Origin: Proteromonas lacertae
Lineage: Eukaryota; Sar; Bigyra; Opalinata; Proteromonadidae
Assembly (NCBI GenBank): GCA_002245135.1
Contig: NGBS01000293.1
Location: 310,001-374,000 of the forward strand
Reading direction: 5' to 3'
Length of the DNA stretch: 64,000 nucleotides
Under the pieces are notes generated by a model. That model ran no database searches, was not told where the DNA came from, and saw only the letters and a list, made by a program, of their open reading frames with translations. Made by a program: the position numbers and the translations under genes. Positions 22,904 to 34,432 of the stretch are shown here, in pieces. Numbering within the stretch: the first letter of the stretch is position 1; every line of letters starts with the position of its first letter.

Positions 22904-24738
22904 ATGAGTAAATTACCACCTACACCAGATTATCATAAGAAAATACTTCATAATGTGGTTTGGGATAAAAGCTTTCGTTTTCCTGCTGTTGTTTGTGATT
23001 TAGATGATTTAAGTCCAGAAGCACTGGCAGAATACAGAAAAATTAATATTAATAAGAGTAGAATAGTTACTGTAATGTATTTTTGTAGTGATAAAGCTAA
23101 TCTATAGTATATTAGTGTTTGATAATATTTATAGTGGATTTGTTTCATTGAAAGACATAGATGAATTTAATTATGAAATCTATATTGAAATACAAAAGAA
23201 TGAGGGAAGAGGATGATCAATTCAGTTCAGCAGTTACGACTGCCTTTGTATTGAATTATACATTATCTTATAGTATTACAAAGAAAAGTATAAAGATGAA
23301 GATCCTAATCCAAAATACTTGCAAGAAGATGCAGCAGGTTGTTGTGATTGTTTTAAAACTAGTATTGATGCTGATAATGGATTAGATGGTTATGTTTATT
23401 GTGATAAGTGTTTATTGGCTTATCATTGGAAATGTGAAGGATATACTGAATTACCAGAGGATATAAGTAACCATAAATTTGTTTGTAAAAGATGTAAAGA
23501 ATATGTATTAATTGTTATTTTTATTTAATAATAGTTTTCTAAACATCCTGAAAAAGATATAATTAAATCTAAACAAAAAATGGAATATGATGAATTAGAT
23601 GAAGAATTAGATGAAGAAGAGGATGATGATGAAGAAGTATTTGGATCAGATTCAGAAAAAACAAAAAAAACAAAGAAAGAAAAAGGAAAAGAAAGAAAAG
23701 AAAGTCGATAATAGTATTAGTAAAAGAAGTCCAACTAAAAGACCTCGATCAGAAGATAGAGAAGAAAAATTAATGAAAAGAGCCAAAGGGATATTGAGTA
23801 TAATACCAACAAAATTAAACAATCGTACAAGAGGAGAGTTGAGAGAAAAATCTTTAGAGTTTTTAAGAAATTATTATTTTTCTATAAATATAGAAAAAGA
23901 GATTTTGAAGTGTAAAACAAATGATGAGAATGCATTTGATAATTTAAAAAATATTGTTGATAAGAACGAATTTTGTTTAGTGTATAAAAATGTGATGAAG
24001 ACATCCTATTCATTATTTAAAGAAGTATTAATAATTATTATATAATTCTTTAGATTATAACAAATAATAAAGCTAATAAAGTAAAGCTAGAAGAAATACA
24101 AAAATACATTGAAGAACTGACTCTCAAATAGTATATTTATTAATATTACTATATTTAATTGATAGTGAAAATTCAAGTGATCCATATTTGATTAATAGTA
24201 TGTATAGAAGACTTAATGAGATGATAAAAACCATATTAAATGCAGAAAATGAGGAGGAAAAGGAAGAAGAAATAAGAAGAATTAAAAAAGAAAAAGAGGA
24301 AAAAGAAAGAAAAGAAAGAGATGAAAGAAAGAAAAGAGAAGAAGAAGACAAGAAAAAGAATGAAGAAGAATTATTAAAAGTTAAACAACCTGAAACAATA
24401 TATCACAAAAATTGTTTTAAAGCAATAAGACAGAGATTAATAAAGAATAATGTTATTGTAGAAAGATCAACAGTTTATTCAAAATTAATGCATGTATATA
24501 TATTATTGATATTATTATTTATTAGACATTAATATTAGAAACAATAGAAAAAAGAAAAGAAAAAGAAACTATGAAAGTGTATTTAGAGGAGTTTATTAAA
24601 TGTTATCATGGTATGGGTTTACTACTGAATAGAATAAATTTGTTAAATCAACCTACACTAGTAGCTGATAGAAGTTATGTTATTGCAATAATGTTTTCAG
24701 AATTAAATAATCAGCAAACTAGTAATTCACAACAATAA
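22904..24738 (+). CDS. PWWP-PHD protein with helical C-terminal domain (array member 6)
   Basis: The start at 22904 (MSKLPPTPDYHKK) leads into a PWWP (LHNVVWDKSFRFPAVVCDL, VMYFCSD, GFVSLKDIDEF) and a PHD (CCDC, YCDKC, YHWKC, CKRC). A long Glu/Asp/Lys linker follows, then a helical domain homologous to that of array member 3 (REKSLEFLRNYYF, FDNLKNIVD, IEELTLKYE). A second helical tail carries ERSTVYSKLM and ends in a Gln/Ser-rich stretch. The frame changes by one base at 23176-23178 (extra A) inside the PWWP and again near 23683-23705 in an A-rich run. A chromatin adaptor role is inferred from the domains. Confidence 0.7.
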
Positions 24739-24848
24739 TAATTTGTTTTTGTTCCTTTTTTTTGTTTTGTTTTTTTATAATCTTAAACCAATAAATTAAA
24801 GTTTAAAAGTAAATATACAACAATTTATTAATAATTATGTGAAATAAT

Positions 24849-25417
24849 TTATCGACTTTTATTTAGTTCAGCATCTATTGCTCTTTCTATTGGATTCACT
24901 TTTATACAGTATAGTTCATATAAGATAAAGAATAAAATTAACTTGAAAGCCATTAAAATAATTGACATTCTATACAACATTTAATAAATATAAGATATAC
25001 ACCATGCCTGTTAAATCTGTGTCTAATGGGAAGTCTGAATCATCTTTTTTAAGGAAATATATAACAATATGAGGTATATCACATAAAGCACATAAAAAAG
25101 TAACCAGAGCTGAAGCTCTAATTTCATTTTTCCCACATAGTATTATGGCATAAGCTGCACCCAATGTGACAATAGTCTATTAAAAACGTTACAGAATGAT
25201 AAATACGTTGTAGGCTGGAGTGCCCATAAAAGTATCTGCACATGCTAGAGTCTATATTCGTAATTAGATTTTTATAAATTTTATATACAAATGACAAGAA
25301 TGACCAAAATATCCCTATTTTGCGCCATTTCTTCTTTTGCTGGAACAATTTTTCATGTACTGTAACAGCTTTTATTTCTTGATATTTTTTACCTTTTGCT
25401 GGCATTCGTAATGACAT
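24849..25417 (-). CDS. Small multi-pass membrane protein, family not recognised
   Basis: From MSLRMPAKGKKY at 25417 the exons join through three short introns: 37 nt after FWSFLSF, about 30 nt after TPAYN, and 31 nt after DLTGM. The protein has about 150 residues and ends IDAELNKSR. Hydrophobic segments are visible around IGIFWSFLSF, TIVTLGAAYAIILCG, ALVTFLCALCDIPHIVIYFL and SIILMAFKLILFFILYEL, which suggests about four membrane spans. The N-terminus is Lys-rich. I do not recognise a family. It converges with array member 6 and is divergent from the tRNA and SIN3 block. Confidence 0.6.
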
Positions 25418-25742
25418 AAAACAATAAAAAAAGATTGATAAAAAGTTTGGCTTGCCAGTGAGGCTTTGTTAATTAGACTTTTCATTCAGAATAAATATGG
25501 TGCAAAAATTTTGATTAAATTTTCAATTCATTTTATCTCCATATATAAAGAGAGATAGCAGGACTATTATCATATATCAAATAATTCAATGACATTTTGT
25601 CAAATAAGACAAATTTAACATTTATTCAACTAATTAACTGAATTAATAAATAACTTATATTTTTCATCATAATAAATATTAAAAAATAATAAAAATGAAA
25701 AGAATAGAATAGAATTAAAAAAAAAGAAAAGAAAAAAGAAAG
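25418..25742. other. Intergenic, no gene seen
   Basis: This is about 325 nt between the membrane protein start and the 3' end of tRNA-iMet. A purine-rich run lies near 25710-25740. There is no other recognisable feature. Confidence 0.5.
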
Positions 25743-25814
25743 TAGCATCTCTTGGTGTCGATCCAAGGACCTCTGGGTTATGGGCCCAGCACGCTTCCAC
25801 TGCGCCAAGATGCT
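25743..25814 (-). tRNA. Initiator tRNA-Met (CAT anticodon)
   Basis: The minus strand folds into a full 72-nt cloverleaf. The acceptor stem is AGCATCT/AGATGCT, the D-stem is GCGC/GCGT, the anticodon arm is CTGGG-CCCATAA-CCCAG, the T-stem is CTTGG/CCAAG, and the discriminator is A. Three features identify a eukaryotic initiator rather than an elongator: the A1:T72 pair, the GGG:CCC base pairs of the anticodon stem, and the T-loop beginning ATCG instead of TTCG. No intron is present. It starts 52 bp from the SIN3 start codon on the opposite strand. Confidence 0.96.
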
Positions 25815-25866
25815 TCTATTATTTTTATCTAATTTAAGTTTATAAAGCTTACTAAGATCATTAAAA

Positions 25867-28577
25867 ATGAATTTTTCTACTGCAAAGCTCACAAATGTTA
25901 TTCATACAGTATATTTAATAATATTTAGACTAATTTGTTTAGATAAAATCAAAATTAAAGAAAGGTAATTGCTTTAATAAATATAAAGAAGAAGTGTATT
26001 GTTTTAACAAAGGAAAGTATATTAATTTAGTTTAATATGGTAGAATAACATCATATGAATTATTAGAAAGAATAACTCCTCTATTTAAAGGAAATGAAGA
26101 TCTTTTAAAAGAATTTAAAGATACTCTATATCCTTATGAAACAGAAGAACATCAAATGTATAACTAGTTTGTGTGTATTTTATGTAAATAGCGGAACGAC
26201 TGATGCTTGTGGCAACTCTGTTTATAAATGATGTTAAAGAAAGATATATATCTCAACCAGATGTTTATAACGCATTTAAAAATGCATTATATGATTATGA
26301 TGAGCATAAAATAGATATTGATCAACTCTATAATGCAGTATACCAAATTTGTTTTAATTTCAATAGATGAGTGAAATACTCAAAGATGCACCAGATTTAT
26401 TACATCAATTTAATATTTATTTACCATCAAACTACTATATAGATGAAAATCTGAAAAAGAATATTCAATTTCACACTCAACTGTACGATAAAGATGTGTT
26501 ATCTACTGAGATTGAAGGAGCTGATTTAGATAAAATAAATCAATTATTTAACATTTCCAAACAATCAGCTAATATTAGATTTGATGATGATCTTGAAGAT
26601 GATGATGATGAGGAGGATTATAGTGAAATTAGTTTAGCATATTCAGATTATATACTTACTAATACAAAAGGAAGGAAAAGAAGTTTCTCAGAGTTTATTA
26701 AATACCAAAATAATAAAATCAATAACAGTTCAATAATTAAATCAAATAGAGATAATAAAAATAAAAATAATAATAATAATAACAGCCAAAAGAAGCAGAA
26801 AATAATGCATCGTGATTTAAGTTTCTTTGAACATTGTAAAGGTGAATTATCAAATACAAGTTTCCATGAATTATTAACTTGTTTTGAAGATTATACAAAT
26901 GGAATTATTTCATTATATGATTTAGATTTCCTCATTACAAACATACTTTCAATAAATGAAACATTATTATCTGAATATAATAAAGTATTTGGAAAAAAAT
27001 TCCAATTAAATAAACTTGGAATAGAACCATATGAATATCAACCAAGTGTATTAATTGAAGGATTAGAAATCATTTCTAAAACACCATCTTATATTCAATT
27101 ACCTAGTAATTTTCCTTATCAATATAGTAGTTACTGCGATGAAAAATCAAATGTTATAAATTATAAATATATTTCTGTTCCTACTACATCTGCTTATAGA
27201 TCTTCATATAAGAATAAATATGAGCAAGTTTTAGCATTGTATGAAGATTATAAATATGAAATTGATATTGTGATTGAATGTTTGAGAAGTACAATAAATA
27301 AGTTGGAAGAATTAAAGGATATTGATAATAATAATATTATATTAGATAGTTTAACTGATATTCACTACAAAACAATTTCACGAGTTTATAAAGATGATGG
27401 AAATCACATCTTACAATTATTCAAAATACATCCAATACAGTGTATTCCTGTATTTCTGAAAGAATTGAAAGACAGTTTGAAACAATGGCTTTCAGATAGA
27501 GATGCATTTGATATATCATTCAGGAAACAATATGCAACCAATTATTTAAGAGCTTATGATCATTATAGTAATAAATTCATTCTACAAGATAGAAAAATAT
27601 TTATTAAGAAATTCGATTTACAGGAAATCAATGATTTCACTGATAAAGATGAAAATTGTGAATTAATAAGTAAGAATTCATATTCTTTATCGTTTTCAAA
27701 TGATAATACATTTAGGAATGATATATTTAAATTAGTTATTTTATCATTACAAACATCTCAATATAAATCTAAAATGAATGATTATGTAACGTTTTATAAC
27801 AATTTAATTAACTATTTATTTAATGAAAATATGATGAATCATAAGATCGTAGTTGGTAGTGTAATAAATACGAATATTGGAAGAGGGACAATTGAATATT
27901 ATAACCCATTTACTCATATTGTTGGAATTAATTATACTTATTGTATTTCACATACTCATATTGATGATGTTTTATCTCATCGTATATAAATAATTATTTA
28001 TTTAAATTTATAGTTGTTGTTGTTGATGATGATGATGATAATATTTTATCATACAAATATTGTGTAGAAGATGATATATATCAAATTATTTATTTATTAC
28101 ATGTGATAATGACAAGAATATACAAATATATTCCTTTATTATCTTATTGTAATGTTTATCAGGAATTCATCAAATTACTTCAGAATTTGATAGTAGATAG
28201 TGGTAATAACAATTATGATGCATTTGTACAATACTGTCTCTCTAAATTTGGCAATTACAGTTACGACTTGTTTGATATACAGAAGATTGTTTCTTATATT
28301 GAAAAACAGATTGTTATGATATTTAACTATGATAAAAGTCATACAGTATTCTTATTTATTAATATTTTATTTTACTTTATAGACTGTACTTCGTGATTTG
28401 TTTAGTCATGAGTATAATGTAAGAGAAAAAGAATGTTTAGGAAGATGTATCAAGCATTATACTAATTCCAATAAAACTTCTCTTGTTTATGTGAATATAT
28501 CACGCAATTCTGAAAAAATAGAGTTGAAATGTAGAAGAGTGTTTGTGAAGAGTAGAAATAGTCTAGATTCTCATTAA
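25867..28577 (+). CDS. SIN3: SIN3 transcriptional corepressor
   Basis: The start at 25867 (MNFSTAKLTNVIHT) and a 34-nt intron (25909-25942) lead into a first PAH domain ending ITPLFKGNEDLLKEF. A second PAH (VATLFINDVKERY...LLHQFNIYLP) follows. The large exon 26367-27989 carries the HDAC-interaction domain, with PSYIQLPSNFPYQ, VPTTSAYRSSYKNKYE and VIECLRSTINKLEEL as recognisable SIN3 signatures. Two further exons add the Sin3 C-terminal region (YQEFIKLLQNL, FGNYSYDLFDIQKIV). SIN3 scaffolds histone deacetylase complexes in the nucleus. It has fewer PAH repeats than animal or yeast homologues. Joining PAH1 to PAH2 across 26155-26190 leaves the frame off by one base. Confidence 0.92.
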
Positions 28578-28866
28578 GTGATTAACTATTTTTGAATATT
28601 ATCTGTATTAATTTGGTGAGTGGCTTAAATAATATAAGGATAATTATAATAAACTACAGACTGTTTATGAAACACAACCATATAAAAAATTAAGAGTGTT
28701 TATAACATATATATACGATTATTTGCTTTATACTAGTATATATCATCTGTCTAGTGTGTCAGATACTCTAGTAAGTAACACCATGAAACACACTTCAATT
28801 TGTGTCATTTTGTTTCAAAAACCTAGGCGTTTCTTCAGATCTCTTCGATTTTTATCAAATTTTCTC

Positions 28867-29603
<737 letters not shown>

Positions 29604-29825
29604 AATCACTTTATAAAGAGTATAGAAGGATGAAATAGAAGAAATACAAATCAAAATTTTATCATTAATATATATTTTGTTAATTGTTTTGGATTTTGAA
29701 ATAAATTAAACTGAAAAGAAACATTCTTATTTTCATATTTTTCTTCATTATTGCTTTATATAAAAAACAAATGTATACAAAAGAATTAAAACTATTTATA
29801 CATTTACACAATAAAAAATATATTT

Positions 29826-30098
29826 CTAAAATAAATTATCTTTGTCTAAATCCAATTCATCACCTAGTCGTTTACTCTCCTTATTCTTCCTATAATCATA
29901 ACCATGCTTAGAAATTGCATGTTCAAATCTATTATACATACCATCAAAAGTATTTTTAACTAATTCATCAGATATTTTTAATTGATTAGCAAAATAGTGA
30001 AACTGCTCATCTGAATATTTTGGTTTTATAAATGTTTTTCTTTTATCTATTTTTTCTCCACTTTCATCATCATCATCATCATCATCTAATAAAGACAT
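29826..30098 (-). CDS. Small acidic protein, unknown
   Basis: This is a 90-codon intronless frame beginning MSLLDDDDDDDESGEK. It continues with IKPKYSDEQFHYF, a helical middle (KISDELVKNTFDGMYNRF) and a charged end (ELDLDKDNLF). Codon use and the charged, helical composition look coding. I do not recognise a family. It lies between RAB2 (convergent) and the STE kinase (same strand, 57 bp upstream of this gene's start). Confidence 0.5.
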   Translation of the reverse strand: MSLLDDDDDDDESGEKIDKRKTFIKPKYSDEQFHYFANQLKISDELVKNTFDGMYNRFEHAISKHGYDYRKNKESKRLGDELDLDKDNLF

Positions 30099-30155
30099 TT
30101 TATATTCTGAATATTGAATATGAACACTATTTAATATAATATATATATATATATA

Positions 30156-32515
30156 CTAATATCTCATCATATTTTCTATATAACTCTCTAATATTCCTCT
30201 TGCTGTTGCTGTTTCATTCTAATTAAATAAATGATAATATATAATATACCATTATCATTACATCTTCATTTTCTTCATGTCTATTCAATATAAATGGATG
30301 TTTCAATAATTCTTCAATTGGAGGAATTTTATCTTCATCTTTATTCAAACATAATGATAAAAAATCAACAAATTCTTTACTGTATTCTTCCTCACTTAAT
30401 TCAGGCACTGTTTGATTCTGTATTCGATTTAATAATTTCCAATAACCACCATCTAAACTATAAGGATATATACCAGTAGCTAAAGTATAAAATGTTAAAC
30501 CAAATGACCAAATATCACTGCTATAACTATAACATTCTCCTTTTATTCGTTTAGGAGACATATATGCTAAAGTACCAATAAAAGTATCAGCTACACTTTG
30601 TGATTGAAGTGATTTACTTATTCCAAAATCTGAAATTTTTACATGGATATCTCCTGTGATTAAAATATTAGATGGTTTAATATCTCTGTGGATATGATGA
30701 TTATTGTGAATAAATTCTAAACCCTATTTCATATAATAAACAATATATATATATATATATATACCTTCAACACTTGATATGCTAAATTCGATAATATATC
30801 AACATCATTCATCCCCTGATAGCTATCAATTACATCTTGTAAATTACCGTTATTAATATATTCCATCACTATACAAGCCCTACTTCGAGCCTCATCATTG
30901 AATACATCATATAATGTAACAATATAAGGACATGGAATGTTTAATTTACAATTATCACTATTTAATGATGATAAACTAACTCTATTAAACTCTAAAGTAT
31001 TGAGTTCATTAACTAGTTGCTTTCTTTTCTCTTTTTCAGCAATTTCTACTACTTTCACTGCAACTAGTGTTAATGTGGGGATATGTATTGATTTATAGAC
31101 TTTACCACTGGCTCCTTTACCTAAGAACTCTAAACGAATGAAATCTTTCTTTTTGGTAGTTGATTTTTTATTCACTTTATTAAAATCTTCAATATCTTTG
31201 GGAATATTGTTTTTCTCTTGGTTTATTATAGCGTTTATATTAATAGATAAATCAAAAGGAGATGATGGATTAGAACTGCTATTATCACTGGTTTGTTTAG
31301 TAAGTGGTGTCTTTAATTTAAATGGATGAATTGCTGCAGGAGAACGAGGAGATGGATGTGAATTTATAACTACTGTATCTTCTTCATTATTATCATTGTC
31401 ATTATCGAATTCTTCTAACTTTACTTCATTTTTATTATTCATTTTTACTAGTGATAGAGATGGAGGTGGTGGAGGTGGTGGAGGTGGTGGAGGTGAAGAA
31501 GAATTAGATGAAATTGATGATGATGATGATGATGACGAAGATGGTAGTACTTTGTTGCTATTTGTATTACAATTTTTAGGTGATTTTAACTTCAACATTG
31601 GTATAGTTGGCTTTATACTACCTGCATTTGTATTTGTATTTGTATTGGAGTTAGTACTACTGAGTAAGGCTTTACTAACAACATTAAAACTAACAGGAGT
31701 AACTGGTGTAACAGGTGGCAATGGTGTAACTGAACCAGATGGCGAAGATTTTAAATTTTTGTGAGATTTGGCGAAATGAGATGTGATTTTAGGTGAAGGT
31801 TGGGGTAATGATTCTAATTTAAAACTTGGACTAGCCAAAACAAGCATTAGTTCGAGGAGAACCATAATTTGTGTTAATTGTAAGTCCAGCAGCACTATTA
31901 CTTCGTTCTAATGGTGTCCTTTTACTAACATCTGATTGTGAGAGGGGTGTACAACATTGATCCTTCTTCAATGGGGTTAAATGATGAACTTTTACTGTAA
32001 TTCCACTATCTGAGGTATTTCTTCTGTGATGTGGCTTTGATTCAGTAAATTCAAAGTTAATTTGCTTTACTGGGCTTGATGAAGGGGAGTATGTGCTCAT
32101 TGGATCTATTGTTTGTTTTACAGCATTTACTCTATACACATTATATTATTAGAAAACAGAAATAATACTTTGGGAATGTTAGAGGAGTTGGATTGCTATC
32201 AAGGGAGTTTATTGGTTTTAAATGTGGCTTAACAATTAGAATAAAATATATACTGTGCTAAGTGGAGGTTTAGTATAACAATTTCGTTGGTCTTTGAACG
32301 GTCTATTGGATATAAAGGAATTTAGCTTATACGTTGAAAAATGAATTTCTCTATCTGATGATGCTATTATTATAAGCATATTAATATGATATACTTTTAA
32401 TAATTTCCGATTTTGATGTGTTTAGCTAGATTAATAAATAAAGTAAGTATACTTTAGTCCCTGTCATCGACCATGAGTTTTCCAAGGGCTTACTTGGAAA
32501 ATTAAAATGGTCCAT
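30156..32515 (-). CDS. STE/MAPKK-like protein kinase with long Ser/Pro/Thr-rich N-terminus
   Basis: I extend the start to 32513-32515 (MDHFNFPSKPLENS), because four small exons remain open through introns of 26-37 nt and join MSTYSPSSSP. About 400 residues of Ser/Thr/Pro-rich sequence, including an 11-Pro run, precede the kinase domain. The domain has FLGKGASGKVYKS, VAVKVVE, an IHRDIKPSNIL catalytic loop, SDFGISKS, GTLAYMSPKRI and SDIWSFGLTFYTL. The HRD, DFG and AYMSP features fit the MAPKK group. The last intron (31 nt) gives a C-terminus ending ENMMRY. The frame shifts by one base near 31831-31860, between the N-terminal exon and the rest. Confidence 0.8.
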
Positions 32516-32758
32516 TAATTTATTTAGCTGCTCAACAATAAGATAATTAAGTTTTAAAAAACACTAAAAGTTTGAGGATTTGCTTGATTTATTTCTTTTT
32601 TATTCTTTTTCCACATTTGTAAACTATTTTTAAAACATATAATGTTTTAATTCAATTTCAACCGGTATTTTTCTATAAAGACAACCAATAAAAATCTATA
32701 AAAATAGGAACATTTATTATATTAGGTTTAAAAACTAAATTCATTACGACATGTAAAA

Positions 32759-34299
32759 TCAATTATTGTTATTCCATATAAAGGATGAAAATTGATTATT
32801 ATTATCAGATATTAAATTATCTAAATAACTAGAATCTCCTGGTCCTTTTAAATTAGGTATAAATCTATAAATTATATAATATATAACTATACGGAGGTGT
32901 TTGCTTATGAATATTATCCCAATCTATTGATGAAAAGAATGAATGAGTTTTAATCTCTTCAAATGTCTTCAATCTTTTATTATAATTCTTTAATAGTAAT
33001 TTATTGATTAAATCTTTCACAGTACTACTTATAGATATTGATTTTGGATAGTCTAATTTACTATCACTTATTTTCTTGTATAACTTTTGATGTCTTTCTT
33101 TTCTTTCCTCTTCTGTCTCTTGTTCTTGTTCCTGTTCTTCACTATTATTATTATGTCTATAATGTAGTTGTTGAGAATTTTGAGAATCTTGTGAATTATT
33201 CCTTTTATTATCATTATTATTGGCATTACCATTACATTCATTAGTAAAAGGCACAATATTTGTAAATAATTCAAACAATAAACAACCAAAAGCCCAGTAA
33301 TCTATAGATTTACCATCACAGGGTATTCTTTGTATTAATTCAGGTGATAAGTATGGCTTAGTACCATGCATCTTATAGGTATATTTATTATTAAATAATT
33401 CCGTTGATAATCCAAAATCACATAATCGAACATGACCATCTACTCCAAAGAGGATATTTTCTGTTTTTAAATCTTTATAAACATACCCTTGTTCATGTAT
33501 AAAATTAATAGCTATTAAAATTTCTGATGAATAAAATCTAATGAAATCTTCGCTTAACGGATTGTTATTTCTTAAATATTCCAACATATTTCCACCAATA
33601 CCTAATTCCATTAATATACATGTGGAATTATTTTCATTTCTGGGATTATCTATCTTTTTTTCTTCATTTAATGGTAAATCACTATTGTAAATAAATGATA
33701 TTATAAATGGATGAATTAACTTAGAGTGAATACGAATTTCATTTATAATTAACGACATATTGGTTTCTTTATCTATATCTGTGTAATATTTTAACTTCTT
33801 AAGTGCAAAATAATACTGTGGACAATCTTTTATATATAATAGGTATATATCTCCAAAACCACCATGAGCAATTTTCTTAACTATTACGAATTTCTTCAAG
33901 TCAAATTTACCTGTGAATAGTATATCTCTGGAATTTAAAATCCATTTGTTCTTATCTTCTACTGGTATAAAATACTTCATTGTTCCATCTAATAAATACC
34001 TTGTAGTATAGGATAATCCACGTTCTATATATTTTAAATTAGATATAATATATACGTCTAACTTCATCATTTTTACATGATACACCACTAACTACAACAG
34101 AATTCGAGACAGGTCTATATCGAGGTGTCTCTGTCTTTGTTTCAGGTGATCTAGGTGAACAAGTACCATAGTTTTGTTGGCAACTCGTATTTACACAAAT
34201 ATCGTTAAAATTATTATTATTCACCCCATGAGGTGATGTATATATCGGTTTAGAGAATGACTCTCCGTACTCTTCCTGCTGCGAACAGTTACAACCCAT
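32759..34299 (-). CDS. AGC-like protein kinase with myristoylation signal
   Basis: The start at 34297-34299 reads MGCNCSQQ, a strong N-myristoylation plus palmitoylation motif. A 31-nt intron follows VSCKNDEVR. The kinase domain shows AHGGFGDIYLL, ALKKLKYY, VYKDLKTENIL (the AGC-type Tyr form of HRD, here YKD), LCDFGLS, HGTKPYLSPELI and DYWAFGCLLFEL. An Asn/Gln/Glu-rich insert precedes the last helices. A 28-nt intron (32864-32891 region) restores the AGC tail PPFIPNLKGPGDSSY and moves the stop to 32759. It is probably membrane-tethered and cGMP- or cAMP-independent, since no cyclic-nucleotide domain is present. Confidence 0.85.
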
Positions 34300-34432
34300 A
34301 ACTGAAAAATGAAAAAAATGACGAAAAACAATCAAAAAAATATTCGTTATGAAAAAGTTGGACTTGGTTGCTCGAAAACTATTTTTCAAACACCATTAAT
34401 ATTCATTTTGCATTTTTCTTGTTTTCTTCATA
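34300..34432. promoter_or_regulatory. Compact divergent promoter, AGC kinase/transportin
   Basis: Only 133 bp separate the two divergent start codons, so both promoters and 5' UTRs must fit here. The sequence is AT-rich, and no specific element is recognised. Confidence 0.45.

Noticed and set aside
25170-25190. 16-nt intron (GTAACG...ATAG) in the small membrane protein
   Set aside because: A 30-nt intron starting at the upstream GTATTT gives the same frame and fits the normal size and 5' site.
25626-25892. 88-codon minus-strand ORF
   Set aside because: It overlaps the initiator tRNA and the SIN3 start and has no protein motif.
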